Source: JAJPKK01 sp963787675 (GTDB lineage: Bacteria > Pseudomonadota > Alphaproteobacteria > Rhizobiales > Xanthobacteraceae). From it: DNA of 64,000 nt. Position numbers and translations under genes: made by a program. The stretch lies in NCBI GenBank assembly GCA_963787675.1, contig CAWBDV010000003.1, forward strand, positions 1-64,000, written 5' to 3'. Position 1 is the first letter of the stretch; every line of letters starts with the position of its first letter. Under the pieces are notes generated by a model. It did not search any database and had not been told where the DNA came from. It saw only the letters and a program-made list of their open reading frames with translations. Below, one piece after another: positions 1 through 9,661 of the stretch.

Positions 1-1033
1 AACTTTCAGGAGGTTGTCCATTCGGCCCGGACCGGGAACGCTGATGTTGCCGAACCTCAGTGATTCGCGGAGGACCAAATGGACACGCATAAGAATGCCC
101 GGCTAACCCCAAGAGGTCGAGAGCAAATGGTGCGCGCACTTCTGGAAGGGGGCATCAGCAAAGCGGCTGCTGCGCGCAAATTCAACACTACCGCGAAGAC
201 CGTCAATAAATGGCTCGCGCGCTTCCGCAAAGAAGGTGTCGATGGGTTGCGCGACCGCTCCTCACGACCTCTTTCATCGGATAGCCAAACTCCGCAAGCC
301 ACATGCGATGCCATCGAGGCCCTACGCCGGGCGCGCCACACCGGCAAGCAGATCGCGGCCGAAGTTGGCGTCTCCCCGGCGACTGTCTGCCGCGTCCTCA
401 AACGGCGCGGGCTCAACAAGCTCAGCTCCTTGGAACTGGCCGAACCGGTCCGACGCTATGAGCGCGAAAACCCGGGTGACCTTATCCACCTTGATATCAA
501 AAAGCTCGGTCGCTTCGGTTCCGTGGGACATCGCATCACCGGACGGCAATCCGGCGTAATCAATCGTCACCATGGCATCGGCTGGGAGTTCGTCCATGTT
601 TGCATCGACGATGCCTCACGCGTCGCGTTCGTGCAGGTCATGGCCGATCAGCGCAAAGAGACCGCTGTCGCCTTCCTTGCAGATGCCGTCGCCTATTACG
701 CCAAGTTGGGCGTTCGCATCGAACGTGTGATGACAGACAACGGATCGTGCTACCGGTCGAGGGTTTTCAGAGCAGCCTGCGTGCGCCTCGGTTTGCGCCA
801 AATCTTCACCAGGCCATATACGCCCAGGACCAATGGCAAGGCCGAGCGCTTCATCCAAACCGCGCTTCGCGAATGGGCCTACGCGCGCGCCTATCAGAAC
901 TCGCGCGAGCGATCGGCAGAGCTGCCCGCTTGGCTGCACCGATACAATTGGCATCGCCCCCATGCTAGCCTGAAGGCCAAACCACCCATCAGTCGCCTCG
1001 GCTTAACCGAGGACAACGTCTTGAGGCTCCACA
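1..1033 (+). mobile_element. IS481-family insertion sequence (left end outside window)
   Basis: The element carries one transposase gene. Its right terminal repeat, read inward from about 1033 on the minus strand, starts TGTGGAGCCTCAAGACGTTG. Its inner part matches the sequence at about 6-19 (TCAGGAGGTTGTCC), so the left terminal repeat is cut by the window start. A CTAG lies at 1035-1038 just outside the right end. IS481 is known to favour CTAG-containing targets, which fits. The exact left boundary and target duplication cannot be seen here. Confidence 0.75.
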
Positions 1034-1038
1034 GCTAG
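79..1038 (+). CDS. IS481 family transposase
   Basis: A 319-aa DDE transposase. The N-terminal third is a helix-turn-helix region (about residues 12-110: leucine-zipper-like HTH, then a second HTH around ATVCRVLKRRGL). The C-terminal part is an rve integrase core with HLDIKKL (first Asp), VMTDNG (second Asp) and NGKAERF (Glu). Length is normal for the family. GGAGGACC lies upstream of the ATG. The stop TAG falls within or just beyond the right terminal repeat and may be supplied by the CTAG target site. It is probably intact. Confidence 0.93.
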   Translation: MDTHKNARLTPRGREQMVRALLEGGISKAAAARKFNTTAKTVNKWLARFRKEGVDGLRDRSSRPLSSDSQTPQATCDAIEALRRARHTGKQIAAEVGVSPATVCRVLKRRGLNKLSSLELAEPVRRYERENPGDLIHLDIKKLGRFGSVGHRITGRQSGVINRHHGIGWEFVHVCIDDASRVAFVQVMADQRKETAVAFLADAVAYYAKLGVRIERVMTDNGSCYRSRVFRAACVRLGLRQIFTRPYTPRTNGKAERFIQTALREWAYARAYQNSRERSAELPAWLHRYNWHRPHASLKAKPPISRLGLTEDNVLRLHS

Positions 1039-1058
1039 TTTCCCCTGGAGGGGATTGT

Positions 1059-1869
1059 ATGCTCATCGATCCGGGATTGGTTCTCGGAGCGCTCGGCGTT
1101 ATCGGCGTTCCAGCGGCCATTGGATTGACCATGGCCGCGACCACACGCGGAGAGTTTCTGTTCGTGCGCTGCTGCTTTATCGTTGCAGCCGCGCTTACGA
1201 TCTTTTCAGTTGTTTGGCTAACTCACGAGATGCCCTTTGGTCCGGTGAAATTGGCCGTCGTTGGTGCGGCAGGAGCAATCGCAACCATTGGGCTAGCCGT
1301 TGCGTGGGACTGGGTATCGCGCAAAGAGACTGATGCCCTCCCAAAGCAGGCTGAAGTTGAAATAGGCAAATTGCCAGAGGTAAAGGTCCGATTGGTTTAC
1401 CCAGATTTGCCGGCACTCGTCTTAGACAACGTATCGGATCAGCTAGCCCGCGAAATCAAATGGTCAGCGGCGATTTTCAATCTTGATGACCCTCGAACGT
1501 ATGCAGAGTCCCAATCCGTCTCCTGACGGTCACGACCCTCTACCAATCCCAGTTCAGATTTTTGATTTTTTGCGCCCTCATTCGTCCGGCGGTCCTACTG
1601 CTTTGTTCAGCACACCGCTTGTTGCCCCACACATAAAGCCGGGGAATAAGCTTTTCGGTTCAATTTCAGTTGTTTGCCCCAACTGCGTTCGCGGACATAC
1701 CTACGTATTGTTCGTCGAGGTCGGCAAGGGCGGGTGGTATTCCGAAGTGCTCGACAAAGACAACGGCGAGCTAGTCATTCCCCGCCAGTTCAAAAAAGAT
1801 GTGGTCATACAGGCGTACAAGGACTTGGATAGGTTAGTCTCGGTTAGTGCGCGTGTCTCAATCCCGTAG
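1059..1869 (+). pseudogene. Frameshifted hypothetical membrane protein
   Basis: Reading starts at ATG 1059 after a strong GGAGGGG. It gives three hydrophobic segments in the first 90 residues, then a soluble stretch that runs into a stop at 1526. From about 1490 the neighbouring frame continues as convincing coding sequence to 1869 (NPSPDGHDPLPIP onward, with a CPNC pair followed by RGHTYVLFV). The two halves join sensibly around 1500, so this is most likely one gene of about 265 codons broken by a single frameshift. Family not recognised. It lies directly downstream of the IS481 element. A sequencing error or two separate genes remain possible. Confidence 0.5.
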
Positions 1870-1926
1870 CTAAAGTCCGCCTTCGAATTCCAGCGCAGCA
1901 ACGCATGCCAGCATGAATGCGCCTCC

Positions 1927-2175
1927 CTACTTCACGTCGAGCGGCTCGGTGCCCTTTGGCGTGCCGGAGGTATCTAGCGCAATCCGTTCGACGCGGGCCT
2001 CGGCCTGTCGCAGCAGATGCTCGCAGCGGCGCTTGAGGGCTTCGCCGCGCTCGTAGATCGCGACGGATTCCTCAAGCGGGACCTTGCCTTCTTCCAGGCG
2101 CTTGACGATCAACTCGAGCTCCTCGATGGCGCGCTCGAAGCTCAGTTGATCGATGTCGGCAGCATTTTCGGGCAT
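1927..2175 (-). CDS. xseB: Exodeoxyribonuclease VII small subunit
   Basis: An 82-aa protein with the XseB signature: SFERAIEELELIVKRLEEGK, then VPLEESVAIYERGEAL. It is the small helical subunit that, with XseA, forms exonuclease VII, which degrades single-stranded DNA to oligonucleotides in the cytoplasm. Length is normal. It is the last gene of the minus-strand run and lies 37 nt after the deacetylase-like gene, an arrangement common in Bradyrhizobiaceae. Confidence 0.95.
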   Translation of the reverse strand: MPENAADIDQLSFERAIEELELIVKRLEEGKVPLEESVAIYERGEALKRRCEHLLRQAEARVERIALDTSGTPKGTEPLDVK

Positions 2176-2212
2176 CAGCAGTCCTTTGAGCTTTCGTCTG
2201 CCTGCGCCGCGG

Positions 2213-3142
2213 TCAGCCGTGCATCAGCGCGGTGACGTGGGCGGCGGCCGAGCGCGCGAGGCCTTGCAGATCGTAGCCGCCTTCGAGCACGGACACGATG
2301 CGGCCGGAGGCGCTCGCATCGGCAATCTCCATCAGCTTTCGCGTCGCCCAGGCAAAATCCGCCTCGACCAGGTTCAAATTGGCGAGCGGGTCGCGCATGT
2401 GGGCGTCAAAGCCGGCCGAAATCACCATGAAATCGGGCCGGAACGCCCCCGCACGCGGCAGAATCACCGTCTCGAATGCTATCCGGAACTTGTCGCCGCC
2501 GTCACCGGCACGCAGCGGCGCGTTCACAATATTGTTGTGCGCCCCGCGCTCGGACGGTGCGCCGGTGCCGGGGTAGAGCGGCATCTCGTGGGTCGAGCAG
2601 TACATCACGGTCGGATCGGACCAGAAGATCTCCTGGGTGCCGTTGCCATGGTGCACGTCGAAATCGACGATCGCCACGCGCTCGACGCCGTGGCGCTTCT
2701 GCACATGCCGCGCGACGATCGCGGCGGTGTTGAAGAAGCAGAAGCCCATGGGCCGCGCCGTCTCGGCATGATGCCCCGGCGGGCGCATGGCGCAGAATGC
2801 GTTCTCCACCCGGCCGGCCATGACTTCGTCGGCCGCCATCGTGGCGCCGCCGATCGCGCGCAGCACGGCCTCGAGGGTGCCCGGCGACATCGCGGTGTCG
2901 GCGTCAAGCCGCACCAGGCCCGTGGCCGGACTCGCGGCGCGGATTTCCGCGATGTAATCGGGAGGATGGCAGAGCGCAATGGTCTCGTCCGTCGTCGTCG
3001 GCGCGAGCTCACGGGCGAGCGACTGGAACCGCTCATCCTCCAGCGCCTGATTGATGGCACGAAGGCGGTCCGGTCGCTCCGGGTGGCCGGACGGCGTCAG
3101 ATGATCGAGACCGGCGGGATGGGTGACCAGGAGGGTCGTCAT
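2213..3142 (-). CDS. Histone deacetylase-like amidohydrolase
   Basis: A 309-aa member of the class II HDAC/acetoin-utilisation/acetylpolyamine amidohydrolase superfamily. Visible catalytic signatures are RPPGHHA (tandem His), VDFDVHHGNG (Asp-x-His zinc ligands) and SAGFDAH (third zinc ligand Asp). The ending EGGYDL is also typical. It probably removes acetyl groups from a small amine or from protein lysines; the substrate cannot be told from sequence. It sits between the SDR gene and xseB on the same strand. Confidence 0.93.
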   Translation of the reverse strand: MTTLLVTHPAGLDHLTPSGHPERPDRLRAINQALEDERFQSLARELAPTTTDETIALCHPPDYIAEIRAASPATGLVRLDADTAMSPGTLEAVLRAIGGATMAADEVMAGRVENAFCAMRPPGHHAETARPMGFCFFNTAAIVARHVQKRHGVERVAIVDFDVHHGNGTQEIFWSDPTVMYCSTHEMPLYPGTGAPSERGAHNNIVNAPLRAGDGGDKFRIAFETVILPRAGAFRPDFMVISAGFDAHMRDPLANLNLVEADFAWATRKLMEIADASASGRIVSVLEGGYDLQGLARSAAAHVTALMHG

Positions 3143-3222
3143 GGCTTCCGCTGCCCGCAGTCCGATATCGCGGTGACGACAAGGCGTACCCGAAGAGATG
3201 CATCCGAACTCATGAGACTGAC

Positions 3223-4116
3223 CTATCGTGCGGCGGGCAGCGCCGCAACCTCTCCGCGCGGGGTCGCGACGACGCCGGGTGGCGGCGCCGCGGAGTCCGG
3301 CACGAAGAAGGAGACGGCGAGCGGTTCGCGCGGATCGACCCGGTAGTGCTCGAAGTCCGTCACCCCCTCGGCAGCGAGGAAGGTGTCGTCGATCAGAAAA
3401 TTGCCGGTAAAGCTCTTCGCCGGCTTTACGAAGATCGCATAGGCGGCATCGGCGAGAATCTCAGGCGTGCGCGAGCGGCGCATCACCTCGTCACCGCCGA
3501 GCAAATTCTTAATGGCCGCGGTCGCGATCGTTGTGCGCGGCCATAGCGTATTGACGGCAACGCCGTGCGGACGCAGTTCGCCGGCGAGACCAAGCGCCAC
3601 GAGGCTCATGCCGAACTTCGCGAGCGAGTAGGCGGTGTGGGAGGCGAACCATTTTTCCGCCATGTCGAGAGGCGGCGACATCATCAGGATGTGCGGGTTT
3701 GCGGCGCGCAGGAGATGCGGGATGGCGTACTTCGACACCATGAAGGTGCCGCGCGCGTTGATCTGGTGCATCAGGTCGAAGCGGCGCATGTCGGTGTCCG
3801 CAACAGTCGTCAGCGACACCGCGCTCGCATTGTTGACGACAATGTCGAGGCCGCCGAATTTTGTCGCTGTCGCTTCGATAGCGTTCTTGACCGCGTCCTC
3901 GTCGCGCACGTCGACCGCGAGCGGTAATGCGCGCCCGCCTGCCTTCTCGATCTCCTCGGCTGCCGTGTAAATGGTCCCGGGCAGCTTCGGATGCGGCGTT
4001 TCGGTCTTGGCGGCGATCGCGACATTGGCGCCGTCGCGCGCGGCCCGCAGGCCAACCGCAAGACCAATGCCACGCGAGGCGCCGGTGATGAAGAGCGTCT
4101 TGCCCTTGAGCGACAT
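3223..4116 (-). CDS. SDR family oxidoreductase (HSDL2-like)
   Basis: A 297-aa short-chain dehydrogenase with an N-terminal Rossmann motif (TGASRGIG, residues about 11-18), NNAS in the central strand and a YSLAK active-site Tyr-x-x-x-Lys. The sequence resembles the hydroxysteroid-dehydrogenase-like-2 branch, which prefers lipid-derived substrates. That suits its place beside acyl-CoA dehydrogenase and enoyl-CoA hydratase genes. The C-terminal 30 residues are Pro/Ala-rich and not part of the fold. The specific substrate is unknown. Confidence 0.9.
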   Translation of the reverse strand: MSLKGKTLFITGASRGIGLAVGLRAARDGANVAIAAKTETPHPKLPGTIYTAAEEIEKAGGRALPLAVDVRDEDAVKNAIEATATKFGGLDIVVNNASAVSLTTVADTDMRRFDLMHQINARGTFMVSKYAIPHLLRAANPHILMMSPPLDMAEKWFASHTAYSLAKFGMSLVALGLAGELRPHGVAVNTLWPRTTIATAAIKNLLGGDEVMRRSRTPEILADAAYAIFVKPAKSFTGNFLIDDTFLAAEGVTDFEHYRVDPREPLAVSFFVPDSAAPPPGVVATPRGEVAALPAAR

Positions 4117-4164
4117 GGAGCAGTCTCCGGTGAAGTCGTTCTTGCGGCAGCTATCTAGCGACCG

Positions 4165-4917
4165 TCAGCCTTTGCGCGCGAAGAAGGCTTCGAACGCGGC
4201 CTTGGCCTCCGCCGATTTCAGGCGCTGCCTGAAGATCACGGTTTCCTCATCGATCCGCCGGACGATCTCGGCGGGCGAGCCGCGGATGAGCCGCCGCGCC
4301 TCGGCGAGGGCCTCGGCCGGAAGCGCCGCGATATCGTGGGCCGCTTTGAGCGCCGCCTCCTCGACCTCCGCGGCCGGCAACACAAGGTTGACGAGGCCCA
4401 GCGTTTGCCCGGTTGCGGCGTCGAACGGCTTCCCCATGACCAAAAATTCGAACGCGCGATGAAGCCCGATCAGCCGCGGCATCAGCAGGCTCGATCCGGC
4501 TTCCGGTACGAGACCGAGGTGGACAAATGGCGTCGCGAAGCGCGCATCGCTCGCCGCCACCACGTAGTCGCAGTGCAGCAGCATTGTGGTGCCGATGCCG
4601 ACCGCGACACCCTGAACCGCGGCGACCAACGGCTTGGTGCCGTGGGCGAGACGGTGCAGGAAGCGCATGGCCTGTGGCCGCAGGCCCTCCATATGTTGGG
4701 CTGCGTACAGGAAATCCTGGAGGTCGGCGCCGGAGGTGAACGCGCCATGCCCGCCGGTGATCACGACGCAGCGGATGGTCTTGTTGACCGCGGCATTCTC
4801 GAGCGCATCCGACAGCGCGTCGTACATGGCATCGGTGAGGGCGTTCTTCTTGTCGGGCCGGTTGAGCCGCATCACCCGGATCGGCCCTTCGTCGATAACG
4901 ATCACATGCTCGGTCAT
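4165..4917 (-). CDS. Enoyl-CoA hydratase/isomerase family protein
   Basis: A 250-aa crotonase-fold protein. It shows the family core: RPDKKNAL, an oxyanion-hole segment GAFTSGADLQDF, and AVQGVAVGIGTTMLLHCDYVV at the second oxyanion position. The second catalytic acid lies in PEAGSSLL. It would hydrate or isomerise enoyl-CoA esters in beta-oxidation. Its start overlaps the stop of the upstream acyl-CoA dehydrogenase gene by four bases (ATGA), which points to translational coupling. Confidence 0.93.
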   Translation of the reverse strand: MTEHVIVIDEGPIRVMRLNRPDKKNALTDAMYDALSDALENAAVNKTIRCVVITGGHGAFTSGADLQDFLYAAQHMEGLRPQAMRFLHRLAHGTKPLVAAVQGVAVGIGTTMLLHCDYVVAASDARFATPFVHLGLVPEAGSSLLMPRLIGLHRAFEFLVMGKPFDAATGQTLGLVNLVLPAAEVEEAALKAAHDIAALPAEALAEARRLIRGSPAEIVRRIDEETVIFRQRLKSAEAKAAFEAFFARKG

Positions 4918-6734
4918 GACGCACCTGCAGTCATGGTAGCGGTGTCGGCGGCGAGGAGGGAGTCGGCGCCCTCGGTGACGACGCGGGCAAGCGCCGAAGC
5001 CTGGGCGGCAAGATTTTCGGCGAAGAAGCGGGCGAGCGCGATCCGGCGCGACGCATCACCGCCGCCGCCCTCTGCGCCATCGCCACTGCCGTTGGCAATT
5101 CGTGCGGCCGCAAGGGCGTCTGCGGCAAGCACGGTCCCGCCGGCCGCGGTGCCGAAGAGCCGCAGATATGTCGTCGCGCCGGCAAGCGCCGCTTCGGGCG
5201 AGGACTGCAGAGTCGCGAGGATCCAAGCGGTTGCGCTCGCCAATGCATCGACGGCTTCGGCGAGCCGCGCGCCGGTCGCGCCGAATGCCTTGTCGTTTGT
5301 CGCGCTCGCCACGGCGGCTGTCGCGCGCAACTCGTCGATAAAGGCTCGCACCACGGCACCGCCCGCCAGGGGCACCTTGCGGGTGACGAGGTCGATCGCC
5401 TGGATGCCGTTGGTGCCCTCGTAAATCTGGGCGATGCGGGCATCGCGGTAATACTGGGCGGCGCCGGTCTCCTCGATGAAGCCCATGCCGCCGTGCACCT
5501 GGATACCGAGGGAGGCGACCTCGCTGCCGATGTCGGTGGAGAACGCCTTCGCGACGGGCGTCAGCAGCGCCGCGCGCTCCTGCGCCGCCTTGCGCGCGGC
5601 GGCGTCCGAGGAGAGATGGGCGCGGTCAAGCGCGACCGCGGTCGCAAGGCAGATACCGCGGGCGGCGCCCGTGAGCACGCGCATGGTCATCAGCATGCGC
5701 CGCACGTCGACGTGGTCGATGATCGGCACCGATTCGCCGACCGGAGCGCCGTAACGCCGACCTTGCCGGCGTTGTTGCGCGTAGGCTGACGCGTGCTGGG
5801 TCGCGGCTTCGGCGATCGCGACGCCCTGCAGGCCCACCATGAGGCGTGCTTCGTTCATCATGGTGAACATGCACGCCATGCCGCGGTTTTCCTCGCCGAT
5901 GAGGTAACCGACGCAATTGCCGGCGTCGCCATAGACCATGTGGCAGGTGGGCGAGGCGTGGATGCCGAGCTTGTGCTCGATGCGGTTCGCCCGCAAATCG
6001 TTGCGCGTGCCCGGCTTGCCGTCGGGGCCGAGGAGGAATTTCGGCACCAGGAACAGCGATAGGCCCTTGGTGCCCTCGGGCGCGCCGGCCAATCGCGCCA
6101 GCACGAAATGGATGATGTTGTCGGTGAGGTCGTGCTCGCCCCAGGTGATGAAGATTTTCTGCCCGGTGATGCGGTAGGTGCCGTCGTCGGCGCGCATGGC
6201 GCGGGTGCGCAACGCGCCGACGTCGGAGCCCGCCTGCGGTTCGGTCAACTCCATGGTGCCGGTCCACTCGCCGGACACGAGCTTCGGCAGAAAGGCCTTC
6301 TTGAGTTCGTCGCTGCCGAATGCCGCGAGCGCGTCGACCGCGGCCACGGTGAGGAAGGGGCCGAGGCCGAACGCCATGGCGGCGCCGTTCCACATCTCGA
6401 TGCAGCCGCCGTTGAGCGCGCGCGGCAAACCCTGACCGCCCCATTGCTCGGGCGCAGCGAGCCCATTCCAGCCGCCCGCCGTCCAGTCGCGATAAGCCTC
6501 TTTCCACCCAGGCGGTGTCGTCACGATGCCATCGTGGAACGGCGTGCCGAACCGGTCGCCCGGCGCGTTGAGCGGCGCCAGCACCTCGCTGGCGAAGCGG
6601 CCGGCTTCGCCAAGCACCGCCTCGATCACGTCATCGCCGAGATCGTCATAGATGCCGTCCGCGCGCGCCTTCGCGAACCCGGCGCCGTGTTTGAGCGTGA
6701 AGATGATGTCCTCGACCGGCGCCCGGTACGCCAT
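4914..6734 (-). CDS. Acyl-CoA dehydrogenase
   Basis: About 606 aa, the long form of the FAD-dependent acyl-CoA dehydrogenases. It contains TGQKIFITWGEHDL, a flavin-binding middle domain, QVHGGMGFIEETGAAQYYRD and YEGTNGIQAIDLV near the usual position of the catalytic Glu. Residues after about 480 form the extra C-terminal domain of this subfamily. I chose the ATG at 6734 because GGAGG lies just upstream; an earlier in-frame ATG at 6779 has no such site. It catalyses the first step of fatty acyl-CoA oxidation and is translationally coupled to the hydratase gene. Confidence 0.93.
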   Translation of the reverse strand: MAYRAPVEDIIFTLKHGAGFAKARADGIYDDLGDDVIEAVLGEAGRFASEVLAPLNAPGDRFGTPFHDGIVTTPPGWKEAYRDWTAGGWNGLAAPEQWGGQGLPRALNGGCIEMWNGAAMAFGLGPFLTVAAVDALAAFGSDELKKAFLPKLVSGEWTGTMELTEPQAGSDVGALRTRAMRADDGTYRITGQKIFITWGEHDLTDNIIHFVLARLAGAPEGTKGLSLFLVPKFLLGPDGKPGTRNDLRANRIEHKLGIHASPTCHMVYGDAGNCVGYLIGEENRGMACMFTMMNEARLMVGLQGVAIAEAATQHASAYAQQRRQGRRYGAPVGESVPIIDHVDVRRMLMTMRVLTGAARGICLATAVALDRAHLSSDAAARKAAQERAALLTPVAKAFSTDIGSEVASLGIQVHGGMGFIEETGAAQYYRDARIAQIYEGTNGIQAIDLVTRKVPLAGGAVVRAFIDELRATAAVASATNDKAFGATGARLAEAVDALASATAWILATLQSSPEAALAGATTYLRLFGTAAGGTVLAADALAAARIANGSGDGAEGGGGDASRRIALARFFAENLAAQASALARVVTEGADSLLAADTATMTAGAS

Positions 6735-7109
6735 GGTGCCTCCTCGCGCCCGGCAATGCGTTGCGCGGTTCCACGGCAAACTTCCGTCGCCCGCCTTGCG
6801 CGCCGCAAGCTCACTCTAATGCGCAGTGGCTGCACGTCAAATCGCGCATGTGCGTCGCGCAAAATCGCCGGCCTCGCCTGCCGCGAACGCGACAACGCCA
6901 AGAGTCGCTTTGTGTTCCGCGAGACGCGTTGGCGACGGGCCTAGAAGTCTATTGGCGACAGACATAAGAGACCGTGATTGCTGCGCCGCGGTACATTGAT
7001 CTCGGCACGCGCGGCAAGTATGGTCCGCGCGCACCGCCCGGAGAGATCGATCCGACCGAGGCCGCCGCTGCGGTGGACCGGCAGGTCGCTATCACGCCGC
7101 GGAGCGCAT

Positions 7110-7184
7110 TGGGGCGTAGCCAAGTGGTAAGGCAGCGGATTTTGATTCCGCCATTCCCAGGTTCGAATCCTGGCGCCCCAGCCA
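7110..7184 (+). tRNA. tRNA-Gln (anticodon TTG)
   Basis: The cloverleaf can be folded by eye: acceptor TGGGGCG/CGCCCCA, anticodon stem GCGGA/TCCGC around a seven-base loop with TTG, T-stem CCAGG/CCTGG with TTCGAAT, discriminator G and encoded CCA. The gene is intact. Its 3' two thirds recur in degraded form at 50113-50164, so it is the likely integration site of the island that follows. Confidence 0.97.
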
Positions 7185-7583
7185 AATATTATACCTTAAA
7201 GTCAAATACTTAATTTGCTTGTTGCGAAGCATTCGCAACGATTTCATGTCGCGTCATGTCGCAAAAATTTCCACGTATTTTCAAGGCTTACCATCCAGTG
7301 TCGGCGGCTCCACGCGACATGGATGCAACATGAAACGCGCGGCGCTCGGCTCGATGTTGGAAGACAGGTCACGCAATCCGAGATGCACTTCAGCATGTTT
7401 GACGACGCAGAACGCACAGTCAGCCGCTTCCGTTCTCAATCCCTGGATTGATCCGCTGCCCGAGGCTGGATCGTGAAGCCATTGCCAAACATTCCCATCC
7501 TCTTTCATTGGCAGTGACGTTCGAGCTAGCCATTTTCGATCTCAGCGCACACATGCACATCCCCGCGCGCTCTGGAGATCGCC
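7185..7583. other. Intergenic stretch next to tRNA-Gln
   Basis: An AT-richer start (7185-7220) is followed by a perfect 8-bp hairpin, GTTGCGAA-GCA-TTCGCAAC at 7221-7239. This may be the tRNA terminator or an integrase arm site. No convincing gene is visible in the rest. Confidence 0.4.
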
Positions 7584-7805
7584 GTGAACGCAATCGAACG
7601 CTGGGCCACCGTTGTGAACTGGCTCATCTTCGCGGCGTTCACCGGCTGGCTGATCTATCTGATCAGTTTGAATTACGGGAGCTGCCGGGCTGACGGCTCC
7701 GGTAAGCTCGGCTGTTTCGCGCTCGCGCTTTTCGTCAGTTGGTTCGAGATGCTCATCACGATCGCCGTGCTGATCGGCAGGCTGCTGATGTTCATTCTGC
7801 GGTGA
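7584..7805 (+). CDS. Small membrane protein, hypothetical
   Basis: A 73-aa protein from GTG 7584, with GGAG about ten bases upstream. Two hydrophobic segments (about 10-28 and 45-72) flank a short loop with two cysteines (SCRADGSGKLGC), which predicts a two-span inner-membrane protein. Not recognised. It is the first gene inside the island. Confidence 0.5.
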   Translation: MNAIERWATVVNWLIFAAFTGWLIYLISLNYGSCRADGSGKLGCFALALFVSWFEMLITIAVLIGRLLMFILR

Positions 7806-8033
7806 CCGCGTCTTCAGATGGCCGCAGCCGATCATCGAACGCTCGTCTTCGCTCAGCGTTGTGTTCCCGGCCCTTCCGTGGGACGATGCTGCTCTCGCCG
7901 TGTTGACGCGCACCAACGCCTTTGTTCGCTCGGTGGAGGGCGACGAAAGGGCATTCGGCTTCGCATACTCGATGTCGTTGACGTTGCAACGGCGGAGGCG
8001 CGATCTGTTGCATGTGACATCGGGCCGCTAGGC

Positions 8034-9560
8034 TCATAGTGAGCTACCAAGGCGCTCAACCAACTCTTTCGCCGCCATAGCTGCCTTGACGTGCGTAGCT
8101 CTGATCTCGATTGGCACTAGCTTCACCTGCACTTCCGATGCGTTTGCAGCATGTATGCGACACTCCAAGGCGCCCGATATCGTCTCCGCGTCACCAGCGA
8201 AAAAAACTTGGCCCACAAAATCCACGGGCTCCACGCCATGACGCCATTGCCGGCATGCGAGGCTAAATTCGCCCACAGGCTCCTCAGGCCGCTCCGGCTT
8301 ATGATAGAACTCATTTGGATCGCGCGGCGTCGGCAAATTGAACTGCCGCCTCAAAAGGTCTCGGAACGGGCTGCGGACCTCCACGGGTGTCGCAAACGCC
8401 GAAAGCGATCGCAACACTTCGAGATTCCCGAACACCGAACTGTAATGCTCTACCTTCCAGCTGCCCCGTGGAGCGTCCGGAGGGTCGGGTAATTTGACCT
8501 CACCCTCGTCCTTCTGCTCATCCTCAATCTCGTCGTCGTCCTTCTCATCGTCGCGATGATAGGGCGGCGGCGCGATGGAAAACTGTCCCTTGGCAACGAT
8601 CTCGACCAGCGCATCCTCCGCCGGCCGCGTGCCATCGTTGCTGGCTCGAAACGCGAAAAAGGGCGGCTGCTCGGTTCTCTGCAAAGCGTCGTGAAGGCTG
8701 CGCAGCCTCGCCTCGCATTCTTCGAGCCAAGACGCGTATTTTGCGCGGTACTCCCCGATTTCCTTGTCTGTCGCCGGGATGAAAACCTCCTTGACGTTCA
8801 TCGCGAGTGCTAATGAGCCGAAACGCCCACCTCTTTCGCTTCGCTCGCGCGCACCAAAGTCAGTCGCAATCGGGAAGCGCTTCTTCAGGCGTGCGATCAG
8901 ATCAGCAAGCTCGCCCTCTGAAATCGCTTCATAGGATGTCACTTCAAACTCAAGCCTCTCACATGCATTACCATCCACGTCGAGGCAGGTGATATCAAAG
9001 GCAGGCTCGACCTGCTTCAAGCGGGCGACCTCAGTCTCGAGAGATTTAATCCGCTTATCGGCTTCTGATTGCTCAGGCGGCAACAGCCACTCATCAGGAA
9101 TCACCTCGACCTTGACTCCGCTCGCTTTCGCGCTCGCCACAGGCCCGCTGTCATGGGTAAACACGCGCGCGTCACAGTCTGGGTTTTGCGACATGAACGA
9201 ATGGACGGTGCCAACCAGCCGATCGTCCGGCTCGCCATAGTCCAATGTCTCGGCAAGCGCCGGGCTGGGTTTGATGTCGATCCTGACGAAAAGCTTTACG
9301 CGCGGGCTGGCTTCCCTGATCACCTTGTGATTGGCGCTCTCGGTTATCACGTCCCTCAGCAGGCTTGCGGCCATTCTGCCGCGCTTCGCCAGCCGCCCGC
9401 TCCCGCCATTCTTGTGCTTGTCGATTTCTTTCTGGACGGGGCGCGAGATCAGGACATGGATTTCGTCAAACTCTTTCCATTGCCCCCAGCCCAGTTCCGC
9501 GAGGGGCCGGCACTGGATCAGCAAATTGGTGTCCGGGAAGAGGTAGAGAATCCTAGCCAT
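8034..9560 (-). CDS. PIN-domain protein with long C-terminal region
   Basis: 508 aa. The first 170 residues look like a PIN-family nuclease domain: PDTNLLI (first Asp), VQKEID (Glu), EPDDRLVGT (Asp pair) and FTHDSG (last Asp). Such domains cut RNA or single-stranded DNA with metal ions. A coiled-coil-like stretch (about 170-185) follows, then a 300-residue region I do not recognise, including a very acidic segment around 335-360 (EKDDDEIEDEQKDEGE). It is transcribed away from the E1/E2-like operon and shares its promoter region, so it may be an effector or regulator of that system. That link is inference from position. Confidence 0.7.
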   Translation of the reverse strand: MARILYLFPDTNLLIQCRPLAELGWGQWKEFDEIHVLISRPVQKEIDKHKNGGSGRLAKRGRMAASLLRDVITESANHKVIREASPRVKLFVRIDIKPSPALAETLDYGEPDDRLVGTVHSFMSQNPDCDARVFTHDSGPVASAKASGVKVEVIPDEWLLPPEQSEADKRIKSLETEVARLKQVEPAFDITCLDVDGNACERLEFEVTSYEAISEGELADLIARLKKRFPIATDFGARERSERGGRFGSLALAMNVKEVFIPATDKEIGEYRAKYASWLEECEARLRSLHDALQRTEQPPFFAFRASNDGTRPAEDALVEIVAKGQFSIAPPPYHRDDEKDDDEIEDEQKDEGEVKLPDPPDAPRGSWKVEHYSSVFGNLEVLRSLSAFATPVEVRSPFRDLLRRQFNLPTPRDPNEFYHKPERPEEPVGEFSLACRQWRHGVEPVDFVGQVFFAGDAETISGALECRIHAANASEVQVKLVPIEIRATHVKAAMAAKELVERLGSSL

Positions 9561-9661
9561 TGCGTTTTTGATCCGCGGACGGAACGCTGCGGCGCGGCGC
9601 GATCGCCGCGTGAGACCCTAACGTCGTCAGATACTTATCCGCAGCCGAATTTAGCGAATCG

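Noticed and set aside
2153..3346. Long plus-strand open frame of 397 codons
   Set aside because: It lies opposite the deacetylase and SDR genes, has Arg/His-rich composition typical of the antisense of GC-rich genes, and no motif.
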